DNA of 48,404 bases from NCBI GenBank assembly GCA_051252095.1, contig JBPOFK010000018.1, positions 1 to 48,404 on the forward strand, given 5' to 3'. Position numbers and translations under genes: made by a program. Each line of letters starts with the position of its first letter. The stretch's first letter is position 1. Below are positions 1 to 8,097 of the stretch, one piece after another. Under the pieces are notes generated by a model. That model was not told the DNA's origin. It did no database searches and worked only from the letters and a program-made list of their open reading frames with translations. The DNA comes from GCA-2401735 sp051252095. Its GTDB lineage: Bacteria > Pseudomonadota > Gammaproteobacteria > Burkholderiales > Methylophilaceae.

Positions 1-52
1 GCAGAAGTTGTTAGTCTACCTGCTTAATTACCGCTTTGTTAGGACTTAAAGA

Positions 53-1372
53 ATGTCTAGGAATGAATTCAAAGAACGAAGAAAAGTAAATCTCCGGCAA
101 GATGCGCCCTCAGATCGCTTTATCAGTAACTTAACAAAAAACACAGTAGCAATTATCTTAGCTGGTGGTCGTGGTAGCCGACTGAAAAACTTAACGGATT
201 GGCGTGCGAAACCAGCTGTTCAGTTTGGTGGAAAATTTAGAATTATTGACTTCCCCCTCTCTAATTGTATTAATTCTGGCATTAGGCGTATTAATGTAGC
301 AACGCAATATAAAGCACAAAGTTTAATTCAACATATTCAACGTGGATGGGGCTTTTTGAGAGGGGAATTTCATGAGTACGTTAATATCATTCCAGCTCAA
401 CAACGTCTTGCAGAAGAATGGTACAAAGGAACGGCAGATGCTGTTTATCAAAATATAGACATCCTCAGAGAAAATGGGGGAGAGTATGTGTTGGTTTTAG
501 CTGGTGATCACATTTACAAAATGGACTATGGAAAAATGCTGGCCACCCATGTCACCAGTAATGCAGATATGACGATTGCCTGTATCAATGTCCCGATTGA
601 CGATGCTAAAGAATTTGGTGTGGTAGCCGTCGACGATGGCGATCGTGTCATTGACTTTGCAGAAAAACCTAACAATCCAGAATCTATTCCAGGCAATGCT
701 ACACAAGCTTTTGCCAGCATGGGCATTTATATATTTAATGCCAAGTTTTTATACGAGCAGCTTATTAGGGATGCCGGCAGTAAAAGCTCTTCGCATGATT
801 TTGGAAAAGATATTATTCCACATGTGATAAAAAAATATCGCGTACAGGCGCATCGGTTCACGGATAGTTGTGTTGGTGCGCAAGACAATAATTATTATTG
901 GCGTGATGTTGGAACAATTGATGCCTACTGGGAAGCGAATATGGAGCTAACGAAAGTCATTCCAGAGCTTAATCTTTATGATAATGAATGGCCAATTTGG
1001 ACCTATCAAGAACAGTTGCCACCAGCAAAATTTGTTTTTAAAGATGAAGGCAGAACGGGCAAGGCCACTGACTCTCTTGTTTCTGGCGGATGTTTGATTA
1101 GTGGCTCATGCGTAACCAATTCTGTTTTATTTTCAGATGTGCATGTTGATGATTATTGTAATGTAGAAGGCGCTGTTATTCTTCCGAAATCAACTATCAA
1201 TAGCAATGTTGTTTTAAAAAATGTCGTGATTGACCGAGGTTGCTACATACCTGAAGGTATGCAGATTGGCATAGATTTGGCACTTGATGCAAAACGATTT
1301 TATGTGTCAGAAAAAGGAATTGTTTTAGTTACACCGGATATGCTAGGGCAGGATTTATATAGAGTAATTTAA
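53..1372 (+). CDS. glgC: Glucose-1-phosphate adenylyltransferase (ADP-glucose pyrophosphorylase)
   Basis: Makes ADP-glucose from ATP and glucose-1-phosphate, the committed step of bacterial glycogen synthesis, in the cytoplasm. The 439-residue protein has the nucleotidyltransferase signature LAGGRGSRL (about residues 36-44), the substrate motifs GTADAVYQN (126-134) and LAGDHIYKMDY (149-159), and AEKP (203-206) carrying the sugar-phosphate-binding lysine; the C-terminal third is the left-handed beta-helix typical of GlgC. Length matches the family. An AGGA Shine-Dalgarno sequence lies 8 nt before the ATG. It is the first complete gene of an operon with a GH57 enzyme, malQ and a glucokinase; the 52 bases upstream are too few to tell whether the operon starts earlier. 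Allosteric control by glycolytic intermediates is known for the family but cannot be read here. Confidence 0.97.
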   Translation: MSRNEFKERRKVNLRQDAPSDRFISNLTKNTVAIILAGGRGSRLKNLTDWRAKPAVQFGGKFRIIDFPLSNCINSGIRRINVATQYKAQSLIQHIQRGWGFLRGEFHEYVNIIPAQQRLAEEWYKGTADAVYQNIDILRENGGEYVLVLAGDHIYKMDYGKMLATHVTSNADMTIACINVPIDDAKEFGVVAVDDGDRVIDFAEKPNNPESIPGNATQAFASMGIYIFNAKFLYEQLIRDAGSKSSSHDFGKDIIPHVIKKYRVQAHRFTDSCVGAQDNNYYWRDVGTIDAYWEANMELTKVIPELNLYDNEWPIWTYQEQLPPAKFVFKDEGRTGKATDSLVSGGCLISGSCVTNSVLFSDVHVDDYCNVEGAVILPKSTINSNVVLKNVVIDRGCYIPEGMQIGIDLALDAKRFYVSEKGIVLVTPDMLGQDLYRVI

Positions 1373-1423
1373 TAAAAACAATAAATTAAAAAGTTTTTTT
1401 TAAAGTTATAGTTAGGAAAATTT

Positions 1424-3142
1424 ATGCCCGCATCACCACCTAAGCTTCGCTTAAATCTTTATTGGCATATGCACCAGCCAGACTACCGCGATTTAAGCAC
1501 TGGCGAATATGTATTGCCTTGGACTTATCTTCATGCAATCAAAGACTATAGTGATATGGTCTACCATTTGGAAGAAAATCCAAAAGCAAGAGTGACCTTT
1601 AACTTTGTGCCAATATTAGTTGAACAGCTATTGGACTACAAACAACAGTTTGAGGACAATGACATACGAGATCCCTTGTTAGCACTCCTCGTAAAGCAAG
1701 ACCTAAATGACGTTAGTCATCTTGATTGTAAATTAATCGTAGAAAGTTGCTTTAAGGCACATCATGAAAAGATGTTGAGTCCTTTTCCACACTATCAACG
1801 ATTATTAAACATCTACCAACAAGTAGAGCCTATTATGAGTGATGACTATGATTTTCATTATTTATCAGCTCAATATAAGGCAGATTTGCTTGTTTGGTAC
1901 CATTTGGCTTGGTGTGGAGAGAGCTTAAGGCAACAAAGCGAAGTCATACAGGCTTTAATGGCAAAGGGTGTCTTCTTTACTACAGAGGAACGGCAACAGT
2001 TATTTGATGTGATTAAAGAAACGATTAGTGGTCTTATTCCTCGCTATAAGGTTTTAATGGATGCTGGTCAAATTGAAATATCGACGACACCATACTATCA
2101 TCCAATCTTGCCTTTACTTATAGACTTTGCATCGACAAAAGACGCAATGCCAGAAGCGCCTTTGCCTGAGCATAAAAAATACAACGGCGGTGTTAGTCGT
2201 TCCAGAGAGCATATTAAATCAGCTGATGTTTATCATGAACGTGTTTTCGGTGTCAAGCCAAAAGGAATGTGGCCTGCAGAGGGTGCGGTTTCTCATGCGG
2301 CGCTATCTTTGTTAGCGGAGTATGGCGTTGAGTGGGCAGCGACTGGTCAAGGTGTTTTAGCAAATAGCTTAGTCAAAAGTGGTAAGAGTGTTGAGAATAA
2401 ATATGATTATTTATATCAACCATATCGTGTTACCAATGGTAAGGACGATATCATTTGTTTTTTTAGAGATGATGAGCTCTCAGATAAAATAGGGTTTGAA
2501 TATTCCAAAATGCATTCAACGCAAGCAGTTGAAGATTTTATTCAAAATTTGGAAGAAATTTATTTATATAACCCGACAAAATCCCAAGTAGTGAGCGTAA
2601 TTCTAGATGGTGAAAATGCATGGGAATATTATCCCTATAATGGATATTATTTTTTAAAAGAATTGTATGCTGCATTAGCAGACCATCCCCATATTATCAT
2701 GTCAACATTTAGTGACATTGTGGCACTAAAAAAAGTTGGTGATTTTCCAAAGGCATCCGTTTTATCCCAAGTGGCTGCAGGCAGCTGGGTCTACGGTACA
2801 TTTAGTACTTGGATAGGCAGTAAAGATAAGAATGCTGCATGGGATTTACTGTGCGAAGTGAAAAAAGTGTATGACCAAGTCGTTCACGGACTAGACGCTG
2901 AGAAGAAAGTAGCTTGTGAGCGGCAGTTGGCCATTTGTGAAGGATCCGACTGGTTCTGGTGGTTCGGTGATTATAATGCATCTGATAGTGTGAAAAGTTT
3001 TGATCAACTTTACAGACGAAATTTAATTAACCTATATGAGTTATTAGACCAGCCAGTTCCTGAAAACCTACATCACGAAATTAGTCAAGGTGGCGGAAGT
3101 TCTGAGAATGCAGGGACCATGCGCAGGGGTCAAGATGCCTGA
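1424..3142 (+). CDS. Glycoside hydrolase family 57 alpha-glucan-acting enzyme
   Basis: A 572-residue GH57 protein, probably an alpha-amylase or glucanotransferase-type enzyme acting on glycogen or maltodextrin. The family's conserved regions are visible: HMHQPDY near residues 15-21, GMWPAEGAVS (281-290) with the likely nucleophile Glu286, FFRDDELSD (346-354) with the likely acid/base Asp, and ILDGENAWEYYP (393-404). No signal peptide is seen, so it should act in the cytoplasm on stored glucan. It starts 51 nt after glgC with a TAGGAAA-type ribosome site, and its stop overlaps the malQ start. The GH57 assignment is firm; the exact linkage specificity (amylase, branching or debranching) cannot be decided from sequence alone. 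Confidence 0.88.
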   Translation: MPASPPKLRLNLYWHMHQPDYRDLSTGEYVLPWTYLHAIKDYSDMVYHLEENPKARVTFNFVPILVEQLLDYKQQFEDNDIRDPLLALLVKQDLNDVSHLDCKLIVESCFKAHHEKMLSPFPHYQRLLNIYQQVEPIMSDDYDFHYLSAQYKADLLVWYHLAWCGESLRQQSEVIQALMAKGVFFTTEERQQLFDVIKETISGLIPRYKVLMDAGQIEISTTPYYHPILPLLIDFASTKDAMPEAPLPEHKKYNGGVSRSREHIKSADVYHERVFGVKPKGMWPAEGAVSHAALSLLAEYGVEWAATGQGVLANSLVKSGKSVENKYDYLYQPYRVTNGKDDIICFFRDDELSDKIGFEYSKMHSTQAVEDFIQNLEEIYLYNPTKSQVVSVILDGENAWEYYPYNGYYFLKELYAALADHPHIIMSTFSDIVALKKVGDFPKASVLSQVAAGSWVYGTFSTWIGSKDKNAAWDLLCEVKKVYDQVVHGLDAEKKVACERQLAICEGSDWFWWFGDYNASDSVKSFDQLYRRNLINLYELLDQPVPENLHHEISQGGGSSENAGTMRRGQDA

Positions 3143-4571
3143 TGATCAGAGTAAACGTAAAGCAGGGGTGTTGCTCCATATTAGTTCATTGCCCTCAGGA
3201 AACTTAGGTAACGATGCCTATCGGTTTGTAGATTTTTTATCAGCTTCTGGTGCTAGTATTTGGCAAACCTTGCCAATTAATATGCCACATGCGGATAATT
3301 CGCCTTACCAATGTATCTCGGCACATGCAGGAAACACCGCGTTTATTTGTTTACAGACGCTGGTTGAGCAAAAGCTCCTCACAGATTCAGATATTGCATT
3401 AGGCCATCATCAAGCACTCAATGTAGCGCATCGACATTTTCTAAAAAAAAGTGAATTAGACGGGTTTACCAAGTTCTGTAAAAGCCACCAATACTGGCTC
3501 GAAGACTATGCACTTTATTCTGTATTAAGACAGACCTTTAATTTTTCTGCTTGGGATCAATGGGAAGATGCTTACAAAAATCGTAATCAGGATGCGCTTC
3601 TAAACTTTAAGGTTGAATATGCGCCCGCTATCGAACAGGTTAAATTTCATCAATTTTTGTTTTTTGAGCAATGGCATGCGTTAAAAGTCTATGCAAAGCA
3701 AAAGCATGTTGCACTATTTGGTGATATTCCTATATTTGTGGCTTACGATAGTGCAGAGGTTTGGGCAAATACACACTTGTTTAAGTTGAATGACGAAAAG
3801 GCGATGACAGTTGTTGCGGGTGTGCCGCCTGACTACTTTTCCGAAACAGGTCAGCGGTGGGGTAACCCACACTATAACTGGGAGGTGATGAAGGAAGATC
3901 ACTACGCTTGGTGGGTAGCGCGCATGCGCACCCAATCCGAATTATTTGATTTAGTCAGAATTGACCATTTTAGAGGGTTAGAAGCAGCTTGGGAGATACC
4001 AGCCGAAGAGCAAACAGCCATGAATGGCACATGGGTAGAGGCGCCAGGTGATGAATTATTAAATGCAATCTATCAGGCGTTACCTGAGATACAACTAATT
4101 GCTGAGGATTTGGGCATTATTACGCATGAAGTCGATGCGTTGCGACTGAAATATGAAATGCCCGGGATGAAGATTCTGCAATTTGCCTTTGGTGGGGATG
4201 ATACAAACCCTTACCTACCAGAAAACATAGAAGAAAACAGCGTTGTTTACACAGGTACACATGATAACGACACGACCCTTGGTTGGTATAACGCTATTGA
4301 CGACACAGTAAAGCAGCATTTTCATGCCTATTTGCAAAATGAAAATCCAACTATGCCGTTCGCATTGATTGAATTGGCTTTTGCAACCAAAGCCAACACT
4401 GCAATCGTACCCATGCAAGATATTTTGGCACTAGATGGCGACTGTAGAATGAACACACCTGGGACGATAATTGATAACTGGTCTTGGCATTTTGAGTGGG
4501 AACAGTTAACCGAAGATTACCAACAACAATTTAAAAAGTTAGTAAAAATCTCTGGAAGAGTATATGGCTAA
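3135..4571 (+). CDS. malQ: 4-alpha-glucanotransferase (amylomaltase)
   Basis: Transfers alpha-1,4-glucan segments between maltodextrins, releasing glucose. GH77 catalytic motifs are intact: RIDHFRG with the nucleophile Asp (about residue 277), IAEDLG with the acid/base Glu (about 324), and GTHDNDT with the third carboxylate (about 377). The start at 3135 is preferred over an in-frame ATG at 3090 because AGGGGT stands 4-5 nt ahead of it and the family N-terminus begins around RKAGVLLHISSLPSG. This start gives 478 residues and an 8-nt overlap with the stop of the upstream GH57 gene, which implies translational coupling. Its own 3' end overlaps the next gene, a glucokinase, by 8 nt, so released glucose is phosphorylated by the product of the next cistron. 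Confidence 0.95.
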   Translation: MPDDQSKRKAGVLLHISSLPSGNLGNDAYRFVDFLSASGASIWQTLPINMPHADNSPYQCISAHAGNTAFICLQTLVEQKLLTDSDIALGHHQALNVAHRHFLKKSELDGFTKFCKSHQYWLEDYALYSVLRQTFNFSAWDQWEDAYKNRNQDALLNFKVEYAPAIEQVKFHQFLFFEQWHALKVYAKQKHVALFGDIPIFVAYDSAEVWANTHLFKLNDEKAMTVVAGVPPDYFSETGQRWGNPHYNWEVMKEDHYAWWVARMRTQSELFDLVRIDHFRGLEAAWEIPAEEQTAMNGTWVEAPGDELLNAIYQALPEIQLIAEDLGIITHEVDALRLKYEMPGMKILQFAFGGDDTNPYLPENIEENSVVYTGTHDNDTTLGWYNAIDDTVKQHFHAYLQNENPTMPFALIELAFATKANTAIVPMQDILALDGDCRMNTPGTIIDNWSWHFEWEQLTEDYQQQFKKLVKISGRVYG

Positions 4572-5484
4572 AGCGATTGGCATTGATGTAGGAGGTACCA
4601 ATTTACGCATCGGTGTTTTTGCAGAAACAACATTAGTTGAAGAAAGACGTATTCATGCTGATTTTTCCAGTATTTGTCATCAAAACTCACCACAAACTGC
4701 ATGGCAGATGATACTAGCAGTAACCGCGGAAGGCATAACAAATGTGTTAGCAGAGCACCCAGAGGTTGAACACATTGGCATTGGCTTTCCTGGTTTTATC
4801 GATCCATTAACCAATACCATTGCGCAATCACCGAATTTACCTGGCTTGCTCAATGTGAATTTAGCACAAGACCTTGCTGCGCTTATTCAAAAAAAGGTGG
4901 TCGTAGAAAATGATGCCAATGCTGCTGCTTTTGGTGAGTACTATTTAGCAAAGCAGCCTGCATCTGGCTTAATTTATCTGGGTTTGGGCACTGGAGTCGG
5001 TGGTGGTTTAATCCTCAATGGTAAGCCACATGTCGGCCATCATGGCTGTGCGATGGAAGTGGGACATATTATTGTCGAGCCGGAAGGTCGGTTGTGTGGC
5101 TGTGGTAATCTAGGCTGTATGGAGCAATATGCCTCTGCCAGTGGTGTGAGTTTAAGTTATTACCTCTCGACACAAAAAAAACGGTCGGCAGAAGAAATTG
5201 CCCAATTGGCGCGTAATGGACGAGAAAATGCAATCAAGGCATTTAATATCGCTGGTGCATCGCTTGCTCAGGCGCTTGCCAGTATTTTAAAAGTGACCGA
5301 TGTAAAGCATGTGGTTATCGGTGGTGGCTTAACCGCTGCTTGGGATTTAATGGCTGAATCGTTTAATCAACGTTTGCAGCAAGATTTAATTCCAGTGTTG
5401 CGGCAAAAAGTCAACGTAGAGATTTCAACCGCGCAAGATATAGCAGGAATGTTGGGTGCAGCGATGCTAGCTAATTTTGACTGA
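4564..5484 (+). CDS. ROK-family glucokinase
   Basis: A 306-residue ROK sugar kinase. The N-terminal phosphate-binding motif is IGIDVGGTNLRIGVF, the middle carries the ATP-binding GLGTGVGGGLI, and the ROK zinc-binding signature CGCGNLGCMEQYASA follows the GHHGCAMEVGHI stretch. Substrate specificity within ROK kinases is not absolute (glucose, N-acetylglucosamine, fructose), but position directly after malQ, with an 8-nt overlap and a GGAAGAG ribosome site just upstream, argues for glucose. It would return glucose from glycogen breakdown to glucose-6-phosphate. It is the last gene of the glg operon; a short GC-rich hairpin followed by T-rich sequence sits 12 nt beyond its stop. Confidence 0.88.
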   Translation: MAKAIGIDVGGTNLRIGVFAETTLVEERRIHADFSSICHQNSPQTAWQMILAVTAEGITNVLAEHPEVEHIGIGFPGFIDPLTNTIAQSPNLPGLLNVNLAQDLAALIQKKVVVENDANAAAFGEYYLAKQPASGLIYLGLGTGVGGGLILNGKPHVGHHGCAMEVGHIIVEPEGRLCGCGNLGCMEQYASASGVSLSYYLSTQKKRSAEEIAQLARNGRENAIKAFNIAGASLAQALASILKVTDVKHVVIGGGLTAAWDLMAESFNQRLQQDLIPVLRQKVNVEISTAQDIAGMLGAAMLANFD

Positions 5485-5493
5485 ACGTTTGAA

Positions 5494-5879
5494 TTAAGGG
5501 GCGCCGTTAGGCGTCTTGCTTTTGCAATCGACTGGTGGTTTACCGCCTAGTGAGATTGGCGAAGACCCTTGCGGTTTGAATGATGGGTTAGGGTGCAGCT
5601 TAGATGTTAACCAATTTGTAAAGCCAATGCCAACCCCTAATAAGGGAATAAGTAGCCAGCCAATAGCTATAAGAAAAATAGTTTGCCAGAAGTTTGTAAA
5701 CGCTCAATAAGTTTAAGCAATTCTGAACGTTTTTGACGATCATCAGCAGTAGGCTTGTATGCACTAAGCTTTCCATTTAGGTCTATATAATCTCTGAACT
5801 TGCCGCTATTAACGAATAAGGATTTGGCTATTGATAGGCTATATTCAGTTCGTTTTTCTTTTGAAAGTTCTATACCCAA
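5494..5879 (-). pseudogene. Degraded cassette gene: soluble helical part plus out-of-frame membrane helix
   Basis: A 70-residue frame opens at TTG 5879-5877 (MGIELSKEKRTEYSLSIAKS...) and stops at 5667. Just before that stop the next frame continues with NFWQTIFLIAIGWLLIPLLG, a convincing transmembrane helix, followed by a polar Pro/Ser/Gly-rich tail that ends at 5494. The simplest reading is one ancestral protein, helical soluble region then membrane anchor, broken by a single frameshift near 5680. The TTG start also overlaps the stop of the upstream 85-residue frame, so all three pieces could once have been one three-helix membrane protein. I recognise no family. A sequencing indel would produce the same picture. 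Confidence 0.45.
5496..5523 (+). terminator. Candidate rho-independent terminator after the glycogen operon, overlapping an attC-type core
   Basis: GGCGCC (5500-5505), loop GTTA, GGCGTC (5510-5515) form a 6-bp stem with one G-U pair, followed by TTGCTTTT. The same bases contain GTTAGGC (5506-5512), which read on the minus strand is an integron-type GCCTAAC core. It may therefore be a terminator, the end of a recombination site, or both. Confidence 0.45.
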
Positions 5880-6127
5880 CCGCTTTCTATTTGACAGAGT
5901 TCAGGTGGATTTTTCATGTCATTAGCCAATACAATTTTCTGGTTTGAAAGAAAGTTAAAGCCCAATGACGTTGCCATACAACCAATATACAAAGCAACTA
6001 AAGACCCAGACCAAACCCATTTCTTACCAATGTTGAATCGTAGGTGAGCTACACATTTTGATACTAAATAAGTAACTGAAATTAGTAAAATTACATTGAT
6101 TACCCAAAAATCCCACTGTGGAATCAT
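5870..6127 (-). CDS. Cassette-encoded small membrane protein (hypothetical)
   Basis: An 85-residue frame starting MIPQWDFWVINVILLISVTY, with two hydrophobic segments (about residues 7-22 and 39-58) separated by a short basic loop; predicted inner-membrane protein of unknown function. The ATG at 6127 is chosen because TTAGGGTGCAA, the end of the attC-type site, stands right before it as a ribosome site; a longer upstream reading would only translate the recombination site. It ends in overlap with the next frame (5879), suggesting either coupled translation of two cassette genes or a frameshifted single gene. Function unknown. Confidence 0.5.
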   Translation of the reverse strand: MIPQWDFWVINVILLISVTYLVSKCVAHLRFNIGKKWVWSGSLVALYIGCMATSLGFNFLSNQKIVLANDMKNPPELCQIESGWV

Positions 6128-6132
6128 TTGCA

Positions 6133-6204
6133 CCCTAACGGTTAAGCTGTGCGGCGCAAACGTAGCGCAGCGTAGTTTGCGTCCGTACGAGCGACTTGTT
6201 AGGC
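6133..6204 (-). other. attC-type cassette recombination site
   Basis: Read on the minus strand, a 72-bp element begins GCCTAAC (6204-6198) and ends GTTAGGG (6139-6133); CCTAAC and GTTAGG are complementary. Inside, CGCAAAC and GTTTGCG form a further 7-bp pairing around a GC-rich tip, giving the imperfect cruciform expected of an attC site. The R' box ends in G where the consensus GTTRRRY has a pyrimidine. The site begins within the stop codon of the upstream cassette gene and ends just before the start of the next, as in cassette arrays. Confidence 0.7.
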
Positions 6205-6750
6205 CTTCTCTGCATCTTTCTCTGCGATCCAAAGAAGTATGGCTGTGTCAGCCCCACCAATTTCAACAACACGATTACCGTGCATAAGTACGCCTAATGC
6301 ATGTTCTGGATCCCAAGTGCAACCAAACTCAAAACCAATATAAGGCATACCATCCTTTTGCAAAGGATGGACATTAACAGAATGTAACCCTATTAATTTA
6401 CGGAAATCATATTGGTTTTTTACGTTAGGCATATATTGAGATTTTTCCTGTTCTGTATAGCCATAATCTTCTTGTAAATTGGGATATGCTTGCAGCAGTG
6501 AACTTAAAAGAGACTTTGACAAAGATGCTTCATTTTCAACCACCCATTCAACGGACTCAATCTCTTCATTGCTTAATGGTTCGATATCTCGACCTTCAGG
6601 AGCGAACACAATGACCACATCACCATTCGAAGGTAACTCAGAATCATTTGAACCATACGGGCCGCGTCTACTTTGAAAACCACTCCAAGATGGTAGGTTC
6701 ACTTTTGTTTGCCACCAAATGTCTTCCTCTAGCTCAAAGTTCAATGCCAT
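6199..6750 (-). CDS. Cassette gene, DUF6985-like protein of unknown function
   Basis: A 183-residue soluble protein with no signal peptide or membrane segment. The N-terminus is rich in aromatic residues (EEDIWWQTKVNLPSWSGF), and the C-terminal part carries GFEFGCTWDPEHALGVLMHG followed by VVEIGGADTA, resembling a conserved domain I recall as DUF6985, often met in cassette arrays and immunity-like proteins. The family name is from memory and only moderately sure. The ATG lies 10 nt downstream of GTTAGGG (cassette boundary), which serves as ribosome site; the TAA stop is inside the attC core. Transcription is probably from the upstream promoter at 6871-6899. Function unknown. Confidence 0.75.
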   Translation of the reverse strand: MALNFELEEDIWWQTKVNLPSWSGFQSRRGPYGSNDSELPSNGDVVIVFAPEGRDIEPLSNEEIESVEWVVENEASLSKSLLSSLLQAYPNLQEDYGYTEQEKSQYMPNVKNQYDFRKLIGLHSVNVHPLQKDGMPYIGFEFGCTWDPEHALGVLMHGNRVVEIGGADTAILLWIAEKDAEKA

Positions 6751-6760
6751 TTTTTTGTAA

Positions 6761-6808
6761 CCCTAACAGATATTATACGGACCCATGCGTCCGTATAGCA
6801 TGATTGAA
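6761..6808 (-). other. Degenerate attC/attI-like site with perfect 9-bp inverted repeat
   Basis: The boundary GTTAGGG (minus strand, 6767-6761) is preceded by TATACGGAC and GTCCGTATA (6774-6782 and 6789-6797), a perfect 9-bp inverted repeat with a 6-nt loop. The stretch GCGTCCGTA also occurs in the 6133-6204 attC site, supporting common origin. The outer GCCTAAC-type core is not clearly present, so this may be a worn attC or the array's primary (attI-like) end. Confidence 0.45.
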
Positions 6809-6870
6809 GATTTGGTATGATTCATGATGTTTTTCTTTTTAATTCTTAGTGTTAGCTAACCTTTAACTAC

Positions 6871-6899
6871 ACTATAGTAAATTACAAAAGCGGACGCAA
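6871..6899 (-). promoter_or_regulatory. Candidate promoter for the cassette array
   Basis: On the minus strand TTGCGT (6899-6894) and TATAGT (6876-6871) are separated by exactly 17 nt, a plausible sigma-70 promoter pointing into the first cassette gene about 120 nt downstream. A GTTAGCTAAC palindrome lies at 6851-6860 between promoter and gene. Confidence 0.45.
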
Positions 6900-7026
6900 A
6901 TGTTATTGAATAAGCCCTTATTATTTTCTTTAAGCGCATAATAAAGCGGGATAAATCTGACACGTTTGTACGTATATTAACGAGTGAGGATGGGTTTTAA
7001 CGCTAAACAAAATGGATTTTTTTAAG

Positions 7027-8097
7027 CTATTTAAGGTGTTGGTCTAATGCCCAAGCAACATGTTCCTTGATTAATGCATGGTCATCATTAGCACGTTTTT
7101 TGAGTGCCTGAACCACTTCTGGGCTGGTTGTTGCGTTACCAAGGCCAACGGCAATATTACGTAGCCATTGTGTGTAGCCAATTCGATAAATCGCGCTACC
7201 TGCCATTTTTTGCTTGAACTCACTTTCTGACCAGCTAAAGCATTCAATCAAGCTGACATCATCGAGCCCATGCCGAACGAAGAAGTCGTTATCTTGTGTG
7301 GATTCCGCGAATTTGTTCCAAGGACAGGTGAGTTGGCAGTCATCACAGCCATATACGCGGTTACCAATCAATGGTCTGAATTCGACGGGGATGCTGTTTT
7401 TTAGCTCTATCGTTAAGTAAGAAATGCAACGCCTTGCATCGACTTCATAGGGTGCCGTGATGGCTTGGGTTGGGCAAATATCGATACAGGATGTGCAACT
7501 ACCACAATGATTAGTAGCGGGTTTGTCAATTGGCAGAGGTAAGTTGGTATAGATTTCACCTAAAAAAAACCAGGAGCCATGATCTTTGTTAATTAGTAAG
7601 GTATGCTTTCCACGCCAACCTAACCCCGCTTTTTCCGCGAGTGCGACTTCTAAAACGGGCGCACTATCCGTGAAAGCACGGTATTCGGCATTTTTTGCTG
7701 CTTGATCAATTTTTTCGCACAGCTTTTGCAGCTTATTCCTGATGACTTTATGATAGTCTCTGCCTAATGCGTAACGCGAAATGAAAGCTTTATCGCTATC
7801 ATTCATCACTTGCCAGCTATCTCTGGCTTTTGGCGGCAGGTAGTCCACCCGAACAGAAATGACGCGAATTGTATTTGCGACTAATTCGGCAGGGCGTGTT
7901 CGCTTCGTGCCGTGTTTTGCCATATAATCCATCTCACCATGAAAGCCTTTTTCTATCCAACTTTGATGCTCTTTTTCGGCAAACGACAAATCAGTATCGG
8001 TAATACCAATTTCTGCAAAACCAAGCGCCTTGCCCCATTGCTTGATGTCAGCGGCAAGCTTGGTCATTTCGTTATCAGTTAGGCTGTTGTGCGTCAT
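7027..8097 (-). CDS. queG: Epoxyqueuosine reductase
   Basis: Reduces epoxyqueuosine to queuosine in the wobble position of tRNAs with GUN anticodons; cobalamin-dependent with two 4Fe-4S clusters. The 356-residue protein shows the two cluster motifs, CGSCTSCIDICPTQAI and CDDCQLTCPWN, and the C-terminal HEAT-like helices ending in EHVAWALDQHL. The ATG at 8097 shares two bases with the divergent tsaE ATG (CATG); an internal ATG at 8067 would avoid this overlap and neither has a strong ribosome site. The gene pair queG/tsaE back to back is common in beta- and gammaproteobacteria. Confidence 0.95.
   Translation of the reverse strand: MTHNSLTDNEMTKLAADIKQWGKALGFAEIGITDTDLSFAEKEHQSWIEKGFHGEMDYMAKHGTKRTRPAELVANTIRVISVRVDYLPPKARDSWQVMNDSDKAFISRYALGRDYHKVIRNKLQKLCEKIDQAAKNAEYRAFTDSAPVLEVALAEKAGLGWRGKHTLLINKDHGSWFFLGEIYTNLPLPIDKPATNHCGSCTSCIDICPTQAITAPYEVDARRCISYLTIELKNSIPVEFRPLIGNRVYGCDDCQLTCPWNKFAESTQDNDFFVRHGLDDVSLIECFSWSESEFKQKMAGSAIYRIGYTQWLRNIAVGLGNATTSPEVVQALKKRANDDHALIKEHVAWALDQHLK

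Larger units (their letters stand above)
5494..6810 (-). mobile_element. Integron-type gene cassette array without integrase (CALIN-like), two cassettes
   Basis: On the minus strand, cassette boundaries of the form GTTAGGG lie at 6761-6767 and 6133-6139, and GCCTAAC cores at 6198-6204 and 5506-5512. Between them are one solid gene (6199-6750) and one degraded gene or gene pair (5494-6127). Start codons sit only a few bases after each GTTAGGG, so that TTAGGG itself doubles as ribosome binding site, and the stop codon of the first cassette gene (TAA at 6201-6199) lies inside its recombination core. Both are classic gene-cassette habits. No tyrosine-recombinase (IntI) gene is present in the window; the flanks are glucokinase and queG. 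Base composition around the 6133-6204 site is visibly richer in G+C than its surroundings. Confidence 0.72.

Noticed and set aside
1388..1405. T-rich run after glgC as a terminator
   Set aside because: No inverted repeat precedes the T run, and the operon continues with overlapping genes.
5516..5710. 64-codon forward frame beginning TTG after the terminator
   Set aside because: No ribosome site, overlaps the antisense cassette gene tail, and its composition fits no protein; the minus-strand reading gives a clear membrane helix instead.
6900..7026. Integron integrase upstream of the array promoter
   Set aside because: Only 127 nt of AT-rich noncoding sequence separate it from queG; no reading frame could encode a recombinase.
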